This document shows positions 1 through 10,388 of a stretch of 64,000 nucleotides of DNA, piece after piece. The translations under genes and the position numbers were made by a program. This stretch comes from Strigamia acuminata (Eukaryota > Arthropoda > Chilopoda > Geophilomorpha > Linotaeniidae). The notes below the pieces were generated by a model. That model was given only the letters and a program-made list of their open reading frames with translations. It did not search any database and was not told the origin of the DNA. Within the stretch, counting starts at the first letter, position 1. Every line of letters begins with the position of its first letter. The stretch spans positions 7,688,001-7,752,000 of the forward strand of contig OX442323.1 of assembly GCA_949358305.1 (NCBI GenBank). The letters run 5' to 3'.

Positions 1-22
1 TACCACTCCTCATTGTACTACT

Positions 23-487
23 TTGGTGACTCCAGATGCGTTATTCAGGGAGAAGGAGATGCGTACGAGGTTACATTTATTGCGACCTAGGCGAGAGGAC
101 GAGTTGTCCACTCCAGTGGTGCGTAGGAAGTTTTCGATTGATGATTTGATTTATGCCAGAGACTACAGAAGTAGTAGTCGATGGATTGCGGGAAAAATAT
201 TTAAGTTGTTATCACCTGTAACTTATTTAGTTCAATTGCATAATGGGGTATTTTGGAAGCGTCATGCTGATCAATTGCGTGGCCGAGTTGTACAATCTTT
301 GAATGGTTCTAGTTCTTTTCAAGTTGAGGAGGACTGGGAACCTGGGAATGGAAATTGTGTTGTTGGTTCTGGTAATGAGAGTTCTGGGGTTGAACAGGAT
401 GCTGGAAATGATCCTGTAGTTGCACCTAGGCGATCAACTCGTGTTCGTCGTCCCCCAGCTCATCTCAGAGATTTTATTAGGGATTAA
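23..487 (+). CDS. Ty3/gypsy retrotransposon, C-terminal end of Pol (integrase tail), 5'-truncated by the window
   Basis: The reading frame is open from the window edge and ends at 487; its first codon in the window is not a true start. The middle (about residues 38-90, FSIDDLIYARDY... followed by W..G.I....P.TYLVQL and WKRHADQLR) is the small C-terminal domain typical of gypsy integrases of the K02A2.6-like group, which follows the catalytic core and contacts DNA. The tail is acidic and Ser/Gly-rich and ends in a basic RRSTRVRRPPAHLRD segment. A purine tract and a short LTR follow at once, so this is the 3' end of an element whose body lies left of the window. Family call from remembered domain pattern; no search was run. 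Confidence 0.8.
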   Translation: MVTPDALFREKEMRTRLHLLRPRREDELSTPVVRRKFSIDDLIYARDYRSSSRWIAGKIFKLLSPVTYLVQLHNGVFWKRHADQLRGRVVQSLNGSSSFQVEEDWEPGNGNCVVGSGNESSGVEQDAGNDPVVAPRRSTRVRRPPAHLRDFIRD

Positions 488-510
488 GTGTTTGTCTGAG
501 GGGGAAGAGT

Positions 511-638
511 TGGAGTATATTGATTGTAACGCCATCTAGTGTTCTTGTATTGAGATTATGTATCTGTGTTCGAGATTAAAACTTGTCAACTTTGCAACCA
601 TCATGGAGTTCACTGCCTCGTGATTTCGGTATATTACA
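511..638 (+). mobile_element. Probable 3' LTR of the gypsy element ending at 487
   Basis: Twenty-odd bases after the Pol stop, a polypurine tract (gagggggaagag, about 498-509) is followed by TGGAGTATATTG and the segment ends ...GGTATATTACA, giving TG...CA termini and a short LTR of about 128 bp. Short LTRs are known in this gypsy group. The exact ends are inferred because the partner LTR is outside the window. The LTR abuts the 3' side of the kinesin gene. Confidence 0.6.
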
Positions 639-702
639 GTTTCTCTAAAGTCTGATAAATAAAATAAAAATTAATAAATTCAAAACGTTAATTTTTATCT
701 AA

Positions 703-3700
703 TTATACCATGTTCGTGTTAAATTGTCCACATTCTGCAGGTCTAACCGTTTCAGCTTTTAATTCTTCTACCTGAAGTTGCAAACGATCATTTTTTTCTG
801 AATGATGATTCTCTGGAATCTACAAAATAATAAATTAACATACAGAAGATTGAATTAAAATTTGCCAATAGAACCTTTTGAATTGTTTCCCCATTTTCTT
901 TTTTTTTTTAAGTTGTTCTATTTCTCTAAGTGATTGTTCCAGTTCGGTTTCATGCATGGACTGCACATCATCTGCTAGTTTACCACTTTTAATTACTTTC
1001 CCATTTAATTCAGCTAGTTGATCTAGCAAATTCCTATTTTTCTCTTTCAAACTTGAATACTGATTCTCAAGTGTTTCAAAAAAAAAAAAATAACATCGCA
1101 ATAAACACTGACTAATTGACAGCCGCACCATTAGAATTGTTTGCTTATTTTCCACCGGCTTTTTTAGTTGTTCGAGTGTCTCTAGTAAATAGTTCAATTC
1201 TGTTTTGTATTTTGATTTTGCATCAACTCCAAGTTGAACTTGAGCTTTTAATTCTTCTAACAACTGTATCACTTCATTTTTGAGATCACTTATGACATCA
1301 TCAGATATTTGATTGGTTTCTATCAATTCGAGTATCTGCGCCTTGTAGTCCCAAAAAGGTGTTGAATAATACGCGCGATATTCGTAACCGCGACAGTATA
1401 CATGTCGCGGTTACGAATCACGTTGCACGAAGCACATATTCGTACACGCGACGTCGCGCGTACGAATATTGCCGCAATTCGTATGCGCGACAACAGACTG
1501 ACAACAGACCAACAACAGACCAGCTACGACAACGGCAACGGGCAACCGGAAGCCAACAACCAGTACCATGTGGCCGGCTCGTTGACGCTGCCACAGCCGC
1601 TGAGAGCGCACACGGCCAACATGGAGTCGGACAAGAACGAGCAGAACAAGCCAAGGATTGAGATCGTGGCTGTGCACGACAAGGGGCTCGGCGCCGAGTA
1701 GGCCATGGCGCCCAGCTAAGCGCAGGCCTACGAGAAGGTCACGTGAACGTCGACGCCCACCATGAGGAGACAGAGGCTCGGCGAGCCGGACTGGGGCTTG
1801 GTGTCCGGCTCGGACGAGAAGAGGGGCAAGCGCAGGAAAAGCACGAGCAACGAGAGCAAGAACGGCGGCGGACGGTGCCTTGCGCGAAGCGGATCATTTC
1901 GTCGCCACTTACGGCGAAATGATCGCAGTTTTCGGCGTTGTCCCTTTTTGTTTTCGATTTCTTGTATGTTCATTTCGTAGCCGGTCGTTTCGTCGCCGAT
2001 GGGTCATTTCGTCGCCGATTTGATATTTCATCGGTCGTTTCGTCGCCGATTGGTCGTAATATTCTCCATTGGTCGTTTCGTCGCCGATTGTCGTTTATAT
2101 TTCATCGGTCGTTTCGTCGCCGAAACGTGACCAAGGTTCCAGTCCTGTGGTGTTTGTCACCGATTGGTCAATTCGTCTCCGAAAGGTCATCTTGTCTCCG
2201 ATTGGTCAATTAATGCGTCTTGTCGTAACGTCTTATAAACGTTCCAGCCCTGTGGTGTACTATATGAGCTGTTGGATCCAGTGATTGATTCATAACTTCC
2301 ATCGCTTCTATCGCTTCCATCGCAGAATGGCCACTTCTAGAGAGATTGTGATGAGTAAAACGAATCGAAACTAACTAATTAACTAATTAACTAATTCCAA
2401 AATTGATCTATTTTAAACTGTCTTCACTGAAACCTTCTCAACATAATAATGAAATGACCCATCGGCGACGAAATGACCCATCGGCGACGAAACGACCATT
2501 GGCGACGCAATGACCCATCGGCGACGAAACGACCATTGGCGACGAAACGACCATTGGCGACGAAATGACCCATCGGCGACGAAATGACCGGCTACGAAAG
2601 GAGCGGCGACGAAATGACCCACAAAAAAAACTTTTAAAAAAATTGCTTTTTGGTCACTAAGACGACGAAATGACCCGTCGTCGCTTTGCGCTGCGACAGG
2701 TACCGCCGCAGCGCAAGAGCTCGATGGCCGAAGACATGGACTTCCGGTCTGTCCCAGAATGTCGCGCGTACGAATATAATAAGTATTCATACACGCATAT
2801 GAATATCGGGCGTATTATAGAGTCCCCCTAAAAATTACTTTAGTAAATATAAAATAATGAAACAACATATTTTTCTAGACCTTTGTCTCCAACGGTTCCT
2901 CGTTGCAGTCACCAGTCTGCACATTGCATAGGACTTTTTCCGATTCTGAAATTCTGTTACGATGACCGCTTGTATGTTCTCGCACTTTACCGTCTGTAGG
3001 CAAATTTTCTATCAATTCATGTAGTAGCGACCTTCTCACTTCAGTCTAAAATAAATCAAATTAGGAATTTAAGAAAAATCAAGAAAATAAACGAAAATAA
3101 CGCACGTTGTTAGCACTTTGTAAATCCGACTGGGTTTAGTATTAAAACAAAAAAATAAACATTAAAATGACCGAATCACTGTCAATGAAGATCTTTCATA
3201 CCGCAGCAATGACTGGTGACCCCAAAGGCCTGTTCGAAACTAAGATTTTGTCGGTTAAAGTCAGTAGCTTCTCTTGCAATTGGTGGCTGTTTGGCTCTTG
3301 CGTTTTCTCTTGTTCACATTCCGAGCTCTAAAAAAATATTTTAAATCATAAGAACTGGACAATTTTTGAGAATTAACCTGTAATGTCATCTCAAGTTGTT
3401 GAATTTGGTTTTCGTAGCACTTCAACAAAGACTTTTCGTCCAAAATGACATTAACCTTCGGTTTATTTTTTACTGCTTTGGCTCGTTTTGCAAACTAAGA
3501 TTTCACATTAAAATATTAAACTAGGCTTTTTAATAAATAAAAAATCAACTATTTACGTTTAACGTAGATAAACCTTCTTCATACGCAACCGGAGTAATAT
3601 TGCAAATGATAGTTGTTTTAGAATTTCCACCGAGCGACGATTTTAAAATCCTTGTGAGCTTTGAATCTCTATAATTTATATGATGACTAAAAAAAATAAT

Positions 3701-5308
3701 ATAATGAATACTTAATCGTTCTTCAATGCAGTGCGATATTTTCTTACCTATTTTCTTCGCTCAATTTAGAAATTACCCTACTCAATGCTAATAACGAACG
3801 GTTGATATTGGAACCTTCTTTAAAACGTGGTGCCTTCGAGTCTAGTTGCCCACATTTTTCAGATCCAGCCAAATCGACCAAATTCTAAATTTAAAAAAAA
3901 AAAAATAAATAATCGATTCAACATTTATAACAATAACAATTTTAGCAGCCACGACTTACAAGATGAGATACGGTAACCGAAGTGTCACCGTTATCGTCAG
4001 CCAATTTACATCCAAGACTCTCAATCGTCTAAAATACGTTAAGAATAAAGCCATAAACATATTTTTACAAAAAAAATATAAAATTCACCATTTTACAGAT
4101 AGTGTGCGATCGAGAACTTTTTTTGTTCATATACGTTTCTCCAAAATGTCTTCTCTCTGCACGAACACAAAAATAATTTTAAACAATTATAATAATAATA
4201 ATACAATCGATGATAAAATAAATTACGTTCTCCTTCAATAAGAGCTTGCAATAGCTCCTCGCGTGAAGTAACTACTCGCTCACTTAAATTAGTTATCAGT
4301 GTCGTACCTTCCTGAAACAAAAAATAAATTTAATATTACGGTGAAAAGGAACTACTTCCCACGATTTTATTTACATTATCGTATATTTTAAGAGGAATCG
4401 CACCACTGGCCAAAAGTGTTGGGATATTTGATGTGGAAAATCACCACTTGATGTCATTGTGCAATTAGTGTAGTTTGAGTTTTTTATATCCTGTGGTGAC
4501 ACTCCTACCATATATGGAGTGAACATCCTTCCTGTGTTTTTTCCCCACTCATTCACTTGATGTAGAACAGTGAAGTTGCTCTAAACTGTATTAAACTTCA
4601 ACCGTTTTTACTTGATTCATAACAAAAAGATCGGTTACCATTTCGTTATAGATTTCAATCACAGAAAATCGAAGCAAAGACGTTCGCCCAGGAGTCTAAA
4701 ACCGACAAAATATTTTAATTTTTAACAAATAAACGAAACTTACAAAATTTACCGCTTCAATAAACTGGAAAATGTAATCAACACTCATCGGAATTATCCC
4801 CGGGTTCATTTTATTGCCCATCATGGTGTGGGTTTTTCCCGACGCAGTTTGTCCGTACGCAAATACCGTTCCTAAATTTAAAAAACTTTTTCGTTATTGA
4901 GCGTTCAAGGCAACAAGCTTTGCATATTTGTTTTCATACCATTAAATCCGTTTAAGAAGTCATCAACGACGGGACGCACGACCTTCTGAAAAACGTCGGC
5001 ATTGGTTGCCTGTTCTCCAAACACAGTGTCTACATTAAAAATGTAATAATAAATTATTCTCCCATAGGAATTTAATTTTAATAAATCCCTTCGGAATCGT
5101 ACCAAAAGTAAACGTAGTTGGTCTGGAGCTGAAAGGTGAGATAACTTGATCACCGGATGGTGTCCAAAATAGTGAACAATTTTCATTTTTTTCCCTATAG
5201 AATGAAAAACAAAACATTAGATTTAAGTTATATTATATTTCCGTTTATTTACCTATCGATTACGGGACGAATCCTTATTGCCACCTTAATCGGGGATAAC
5301 TCGCTCAT
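703..5308 (-). CDS. Kinesin-7 / CENP-E-like motor protein, multi-exon, possibly damaged
   Basis: Plus-end-directed microtubule motor of the CENP-E (kinetochore) class. Start ATG at 5308 opens [16 protein letters not shown]. Exons with GT-AG borders read on the minus strand: 5308-5253, 5194-5103, 5029-4940, 4871-4744, 4695-4612, ~4405-4375, 4311-4227, 4156-4089, 4028-3960, 3884-3748, 3686-3557, 3494-3378, 3327-3202, 3045-2881, then coiled-coil exons ending near 1127 and 835, and a last piece 780-703. The motor shows P-loop [10 protein letters not shown], switch [11 protein letters not shown], switch II DLAGSEK and the conserved [22 protein letters not shown] and the neck [14 protein letters not shown] point to CENP-E rather than kinesin-1. 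The rest is Lys/Glu/Gln coiled coil. The 4695-4612 to 4405-4375 joint does not keep phase with the splice sites I can see, so a lesion or unrecognised insertion lies there. The 3' side is short for CENP-E and meets an LTR at 638. Confidence 0.8.
1366..2818. mobile_element. 1.45-kb non-autonomous inverted-repeat element in a kinesin intron
   Basis: The ends are inverted: ATAATACGCGCGATATTC at the left against ATAATACGCCCGATATTC (complement) at the right, one mismatch in 18. Subterminal palindromes built on ATTCGTA and CGCGAC follow (about 1379-1418 and 1439-1470), and a matching GTCGCGCGTACGAAT lies near the right end. No transposase is seen. The interior is a GC-rich stretch (about 1500-1880) unlike its surroundings and two arrays of one short repeat in opposite orientation. 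I could not find a convincing target duplication, so the superfamily is open. Confidence 0.6.
1892..2690. repeat. Oppositely oriented arrays of a ~17-20-bp repeat forming a large inverted repeat
   Basis: About 1892-2211 contains repeats of GGTCGTTTCGTCGCCGAT and variants. About 2453-2690 contains the reverse complement (ATCGGCGACGAAATGACC). The two arrays are separated by about 240 bp and would pair as a long imperfect hairpin. The small open frames with SFRR/FVADG repeats here are products of the repeat and not genes. Confidence 0.75.
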
Positions 5309-5403
5309 CGTAAAACCTTTGACCGCAGCGAATTTCGTCCTTTGGCGCCACTTTGATTTTTCAACATAAACTCACTCTGACGGCGATATTTTGCACTGGG
5401 AAA
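5309..5403. promoter_or_regulatory. Presumed bidirectional promoter between kinesin and ETFDH
   Basis: Only 95 bp separate the minus-strand kinesin ATG (5308) from the plus-strand ETFDH ATG (5404). Both 5' UTRs and any shared promoter must lie here or overlap the first exons. No TATA box is evident. Inference from head-to-head geometry. Confidence 0.4.
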
Positions 5404-6472
5404 ATGGCTTCTGCGTGTAAGAATATTGGGGTGCTAAAACCCAAAGGTAAACGATTAAAACTCATAAAATCAGCCTTAGGAATGCCAAAAATCAAAACGA
5501 AATCAAATATAATTAAAATGAAATCTCAAATTAATTTTTAACGACTATTTTAAAATTTTATTCAGGTGCAGTACGGACGTTCATCAATCGCAGACGTCAG
5601 TCGACCCAGCAATCATTTCCGAAATTGACAACTCATTACACGATCGTTCCTCGCGCGAAGGATCCAAGATGGAAAGGTGGTTCCCACTCGTTTTTGATGA
5701 ATTTAATTTAAATTTGATGAATTTGTCATGAATTACAACTAAATTTGATGTATTTTCATGAATTTCGATTAAATTTGATGAATTTTTCACGAATTTCGAT
5801 TAAATTTGATGAATTTTGACTAAATCCGACGGATTTTTCGTGAATTTTATGACCACATAACCCGATGACCCATATATCAGTTATCAAACTATAAATTTGT
5901 TTAATTCGCGCAGATGTAGACATGAAAAGGACGGTGGACGAAACGGACGTGTTGATAGTCGGCGGCGGACCTGCGGGAATGTCGGCTGCGATTCGTTTGA
6001 AACAGTTGGCAGCTGAGAAAAACAAAGAGTTTAAAGTGACACTTGTGGAGAAGTCTGCCGAAGTTGGCGGCCACATTTTGTCGGGTGCATGCATCGAACC
6101 ACGAGCGCTGAACGAATTGATTCCAGATTTGAAAGAAAAAGGGGTAAAAAACATTTTCCCGCTAAAAATGTAATGTTTTTTACCAGGCTCCCTTAAATAC
6201 TCAAGTATCCAAAGATGTCTTTTCGATTTTGACCGAAAAATCGAGTTTTTCCGTGCCAATTTTGCCAGGTTTAATAAAAATGTTGTTTTTTATTTATTTA
6301 TTTATTTATTTATTTATTTTATTTATTTTATTTTGTGGTTGATTTGTTGGTGATTGATGTGTTTTTGCAGGTATGCCCATGTACAATCACGGCAACTACA
6401 TAATCGGCTGGGAAATTTTGTTAAATGGCTCGGCGAGCAAGCGGAGTCGTTGGGAGTTGATATTTATCCACA
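5404..6472 (+). pseudogene. ETFDH: Electron transfer flavoprotein-ubiquinone oxidoreductase, N-terminal part, frame-broken and truncated
   Basis: Mitochondrial inner-membrane flavoprotein passing electrons from ETF to ubiquinone. Exons on the plus strand: 5404-5446, 5566-5676, 5914-6143, 6187-6268 and 6371 onward, all GT-AG and phase-consistent. The start MASACKNIGV is followed by an Arg/Ser/Thr-rich presequence compatible with mitochondrial import; RWKDVDM, then the FAD-binding [37 protein letters not shown] and [12 protein letters not shown] are strongly ETFDH-like. In the last exon GMPMYNHGNYI and LGNFVKWLGEQAESLGVDIYP are in different frames: one base is missing near 6403-6404. Similarity stops near 6472 and no FAD/Fe-S C-terminal exons follow before the Tc1 element at 6849. 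Either a truncated pseudogene or a real gene with a local sequence error and a rearranged 3' part. Confidence 0.8.
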
Positions 6473-6846
6473 AAGTGGAGTTTGTGAGAACAGGGCCAAA
6501 GAATGCAAAGATTTCAATAACTTCCAACAATTGTCCATGCCTCTCCGCTCTCCCAGATATTTCTATTTTATTTAAGTGTCTTAATATACTAAAACTAAAG
6601 AATTTACCACTGTTATTTGTTGAAGATCTTACAATGTATGGTTAAGTAACCGAGACTTAGTGCACTACCATTGTTGCGCATCATTCATTTCTGATTAAAA
6701 AATTAATTTACAATCAGTTAAATTTGTGCCAATATTTTACCTTTACATTATTGTATTAAGAACAGATTATGCATTTCAGATAAATTAAATAAAGAATAAA
6801 TTAAAAAAAATTGGTTAAAAAGGGAAACTTTTTGACTTTAAACATC
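6473..6846. other. AT-rich segment without a recognised gene, between the ETFDH fragment and the Tc1 element
   Basis: Similarity to ETFDH is lost and stop codons occur in all plausible frames. The segment is AT-rich and ends at the TA target site of the Tc1 element. It may be intronic sequence of the disrupted gene. Confidence 0.4.
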
Positions 6847-6848
6847 TA

Positions 6849-8418
6849 AGGTGCGTTTCATAATTATAAATCCACCCACAAATTTTGTGTTACAGCCAAA
6901 CATTCTTCCCAACAATAAAATTCTTTATACTGTTTGATTAAAACATGTATTTTTACAAGATTTTAAGAAGTTTTTGTTAAAAGGAAATTTTTTTTTATAT
7001 TGGCATAGCAAAAATGTAATTTTTAGGTGTTGCATAATTATAAATCCACATTTGGTTTCTATTAAATCTTTTATTTTCAATAACCTATTGAACCACCTTT
7101 CTTTTCAATAACATTAATCATTCTGTTATGCATGGAATTGACTAGATTTTGCATTGTCTCAGTTGAAATTTCTTCCCATTTCATCATAATTGCAAGTTTT
7201 AACTCCTCAATTGATTCATATTGCTTTCCTCCTTGATATACTGATCTGTCAAGTATTCCCCATAGGTTTTCTATGGGATTCAAGTCAGGGGAACATGCTG
7301 GCCACTCCAATACTTGCACTCCGTTGTCCAAAAACCACTGAAATGTTGTTAGGGCATTGTGGATCGGCGCGTTGTCCTGTTGAAATTCCCAAAATGGGCC
7401 ACCAATTTGCTCTCCAAATGGCATAAGTTGTTCGTCAAGCAACTGTTGGTACGCATCAGCATTCATTCGACCACTGACAAAGGCAATATTACTTTTACCA
7501 TTCCATCCAAAGGCTGCCCAAATCATAATCGATCCTCCATCTTGCTGACGTTTTGAAAAAATCTGTTCGTCTTTGCGTAAATCGTGCCAGTAATATTGCC
7601 ATCCGTCTGGACCATCCAAATTAAACTTTTTTTCATCACTGAGCACTACTTTACGCCATTCCTTCTGCCAACACACTTTATCCTTTGCAAATTCCACTCT
7701 TTTCACCTTGTGTCTTGGTTTCAGAGATGGAGTGGTTTTTCTCTTCTCGTACACTAAGTGTTGACAGTTGCTCACAACTCTGGAGAGTGTTGATTTTGAA
7801 ACATTAATGTCTGGACGCTTTGATAACTCCTCTAGGGTCACATTTGAATTGGAAATTTCACGTAAAATTGTTTGTTTTTGGCAGTCTTGTAGCTTTGATG
7901 GTCGACCACTGTAAATTTTGGTGCCATATTTGTCTCTCAATTTCACATAACTGTTGATAAGACCATGACTTCTGTCTAAAAGTTTTGCTATTTCCCTGTT
8001 GGATGTATTCTGTTCACTTAAGATTGATATTTGTCCTTTTTCAAAGTCAGAAAGTGGTAATCCACGAGGCATGGTTAAAATGAATGCACAGCAAAAATGA
8101 AAGTGAAAGTAACAAATGTGACAGTTAGAAAACATTTAAAAAACGTCATTATAATTAGCTAGAAGCACCCTATATGATCAGTTAAAAAAACTATCGCCCA
8201 CAACCTCAGAACCAAATGTGGATTTATAATTATGCAACACCTAAAAATTACATTTTTGCTATAACATTATAAAAAAAAATTTCCTTTCAACGAAAACTTC
8301 TTAAAATCTTGTAAAAACATATGTTATAATCAAACAGTATAAAGAAATTTATTGTTGGAAAGGATTTTTGGCTGTAACACAGAATTTGTGGGTGGATTTA
8401 TAATTATGAAACGCACCT
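6849..8418 (-). mobile_element. Complete Tc1-like DNA transposon with long IR/DR terminal repeats
   Basis: The element is 1570 bp, flanked by TA at 6847-6848 and 8419-8420, as expected for Tc1/mariner. Ends begin AGGTGCGTTTCATAATTATA on both strands. The inverted repeats run about 210 bp (6849-~7060 and ~8206-8418), and each holds two direct copies of an outer/inner motif CATAATTATAAATCCAC, at its tip and near its inner edge: the IR/DR layout known from Sleeping Beauty-type Tc1 elements, where the two motifs bind transposase. The terminal repeats differ at a modest number of positions. One uninterrupted transposase gene lies inside. Confidence 0.93.
7077..8072 (-). CDS. Tc1-type transposase, 331 aa, uninterrupted
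   Basis: DNA transposase that cuts and pastes the surrounding element at TA sites. I chose the ATG at 8072 (MPRGLPLSDFEKGQI), which begins the usual paired-like DNA-binding region, and not the upstream in-frame start inside the repeat. Two helix-turn-helix segments (about residues 8-55 and 70-110) carry a GRPSK-type AT-hook-like link. The catalytic triad is visible: D in LSDEKKFN, D in QQDNAP, and E in NPIENLW with 34 residues between the last two (DD34E, typical of Tc1). Length and motifs match a full protein, with no stop or frameshift, so it may still be functional. Confidence 0.93.
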   Translation of the reverse strand: MPRGLPLSDFEKGQISILSEQNTSNREIAKLLDRSHGLINSYVKLRDKYGTKIYSGRPSKLQDCQKQTILREISNSNVTLEELSKRPDINVSKSTLSRVVSNCQHLVYEKRKTTPSLKPRHKVKRVEFAKDKVCWQKEWRKVVLSDEKKFNLDGPDGWQYYWHDLRKDEQIFSKRQQDGGSIMIWAAFGWNGKSNIAFVSGRMNADAYQQLLDEQLMPFGEQIGGPFWEFQQDNAPIHNALTTFQWFLDNGVQVLEWPACSPDLNPIENLWGILDRSVYQGGKQYESIEELKLAIMMKWEEISTETMQNLVNSMHNRMINVIEKKGGSIGY

Positions 8419-8476
8419 TATGTCAATTTCTTTTATCGATAATTTACCACTAGCTTGGGTTATAAATAGCCGCGAA

Positions 8477-8710
8477 TGAGATTAGGCCTGACAAAACAAC
8501 AATCGTTCTCCCGACCAATCCCGAGGCGCGTAACAAACCGCTTTTGACGTCTGATTGGTCGTTACCGGGAAGAAATTCCTGGCGCCATGCACTCTTTTCA
8601 CTCTTCCCGGTCAATATTTCTCTTGCTTTGCGCCCCCCGGTGGGGCCTTTACGAACCAAGCATCAAATGTCAAATGCCGTGGAATTGTTGTTTTGTTAGG
8701 CCTAATCTCA
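8477..8710. mobile_element. Small MITE, ~234 bp, with ~27-bp terminal inverted repeats
   Basis: The left end TGAGATTAGGCCTGACAAAA is matched, inverted, by the right end (complement TGAGATTAGGCCTAACAAAA), and the match goes on for CAACAAT. Nothing inside is coding. No clear target duplication was found, so the superfamily is unassigned. Confidence 0.7.
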
Positions 8711-8722
8711 AGGTATAAATTC

Positions 8723-9056
8723 TCATTTTGACTATCTCTTTGACTATCTCATTTTGACTATCTCATTTCCACTATCTCATTTTGACTATCTCATTTCCAC
8801 CATCTCATTTTGACTATCTCGTTTCCACTATCTCATTTTGACTATCTCATTTTGACTATCTCATTTGGACTATCTCGTTTCCACTATCTCGTTTCCACTA
8901 TCTCATTTCCACTATCTCATTTCCGCTATCTCATTTCCGCTATCACATTTTTGCTATCGCATTTTCGCTATCTCATTTTTGCTATCTCATTTTCGCTATC
9001 TCATTTTCGCTATCTCATTTTCGCTATCTCATTTTCACTATCTCATTTTCACTATC
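8723..9056. repeat. Minisatellite of a 14-15-bp CTATCTCATTTTNGA-type unit
   Basis: More than twenty tandem copies of TATCTCATTTTGAC and variants (TTTCCAC, TTTTCGC), with variant classes grouped in blocks from left to right. The two open frames with SFPLSHFHYLI-type repeats come from this array and are not treated as genes. Confidence 0.9.
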
Positions 9057-9108
9057 TATATTATTTTCTATCTGTAAATTCTCGTATCAAATACACCTCG
9101 CGCTTGAG

Positions 9109-9183
9109 TAATTGTCGGGATTAGGTCAGCACTCATCTTCTTGTCAGATAAGATTCGTGCTGACCTAATTATCCCGACAATTA
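9109..9183. repeat. 75-bp perfect-arm hairpin, miniature inverted-repeat sequence
   Basis: TAATTGTCGGGATTAGGTCAGCA (arms described by ends only: TAATTGTCGGG... and ...CCCGACAATTA) pair over about 25 bp with one or two differences around a ~24-bp loop. Likely a MITE remnant; the flanking ACACCTCGCGCTTGAG / ACACGTCGCGCTCGG similarity suggests a duplication on either side. Confidence 0.6.
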
Positions 9184-9275
9184 CACGTCGCGCTCGGTAT
9201 ATTACCTATGAGAATTTTCCTTCCACAGTTTCTTTACTTTGCATTACTAAAATAATAATGAAAATAACTTCCTAC

Positions 9276-9419
9276 CTGAGTTGGGTTAATTCTCCTTTCC
9301 TCGTGTTGGGTCTGGCCAAAGGAACGCCATCTTCAGCTTTTACTTGAATGACGTACGCGATCAATGTTGAAACATTTGAAACCCTCGTTGTTAGGCGTGA
9401 CCACAATCGAGTAAAACAC
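9276..9419 (-). other. Possible exon of an unidentified gene
   Basis: Bounded by ttttttgcag at 9420 and CAG|gtagga at 9276 on the minus strand, 144 nt (48 codons), with one frame open throughout that contains YVIQVKAEDGVPLARPNT. I do not recognise the protein. Another frame also opens from the acceptor (VFYSIVVTPNNEGFKCFN) but stops inside. It may be a real exon with a lesion, or chance. Confidence 0.3.
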
Positions 9420-9872
9420 CTGCAAAAAATCAATCATTAACATTTTTTCAAATTCAACACCTGCTAGCACCCATTTTACACCCATTTTAGCCAAACAAAA
9501 TTCGCAACAAATGGCTGCATTGTACCGCATTTTCTTCCCTCGAGTCTTTACAAACTTTTATTCCCAAGTTGAATACAAAAAAAAGTGAAATAATAAATAA
9601 TACAGTACTCCCAAAAACCCAAAAACATCTATTCATCGGCTCTGACCAAAACGCAGGGTACACCCAAATTTGGGTACCCAAATTTACTTGTTAGTAAGTT
9701 GTCGTAGCTTTCTCGTACGGGTCCACGGGTCGCATGTCGTCAAAAAAACCAAAAAAACCAATTTTCGATCCAAAAAATCAATTTTAGGTCAGCCTAACTT
9801 TCGTGGCAGCCATTTTGAATTTGGTTGTAAAAACTAAAACCCGGCATAAACCACGAGAAGTTTCGTTCTGAC

Positions 9873-10124
9873 GTGAAAACACGCGACATCAGTTTCCAAG
9901 GCGACGATCCAAAGACGGATTTCCGCAGGATGGGAATGCTCGGATTGGAGAAGCTCCTGTATTTCGCGACCGAATACAATGGCGTCGCACGCCACGTCAT
10001 TTCACATTCCCATCACCCGAAGTACGGCTACTCTTTCGCCATCGTCGGCATCAATTTAACCATTGTGGCTCACACGAAATTTCTCATTTTCATCAATTCA
10101 AATAAATTTCAACAATTCAAATAA
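9873..10124 (+). pseudogene. ELMO-domain (ELMOD-type) protein fragment
   Basis: The frame reads FQGDDPKTDFRRMGMLGLEKLLYF (given in parts: FQGDDPKTDF, MGMLGL) and HHPKYGYSFAIVGINLT, the hallmark core of the ELMO/CED-12 domain found in ELMOD proteins, which act as GAPs for Arf/Arl GTPases. The similarity ends at GINLT (about 10061); the remaining residues to the stop are not ELMO-like. No 5' exons of the same gene are recognisable upstream. A lone exon or a truncated copy, 160 bp before the 4-kb repeat array. Confidence 0.7.
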
Positions 10125-10388
10125 AAAGTTTCAATTTCATCGCTTTTTAAACCTTTTTAACAACTAAAATATTTACATTAAATGTTTCTTGCAACGATTC
10201 TCCTTTTCATGATTCCAAATAATTTGTATTTAAAATAAACAAAAAATAATAACAACGAGCCCTTTTGCAATATAAACACTACGTATAATTTAGTAAAATA
10301 AACGAGGAAATGAACACGCACACACGAGTATCTTGGTTATCTTCGAACGATGACGACGACTCCTTACCGGCCGCATAATACTTTAACA

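Noticed and set aside
8810-9124. 104-codon frame with SFPLSHFHYLI repeats
   Set aside because: It is the translation of the 14-15-bp minisatellite.
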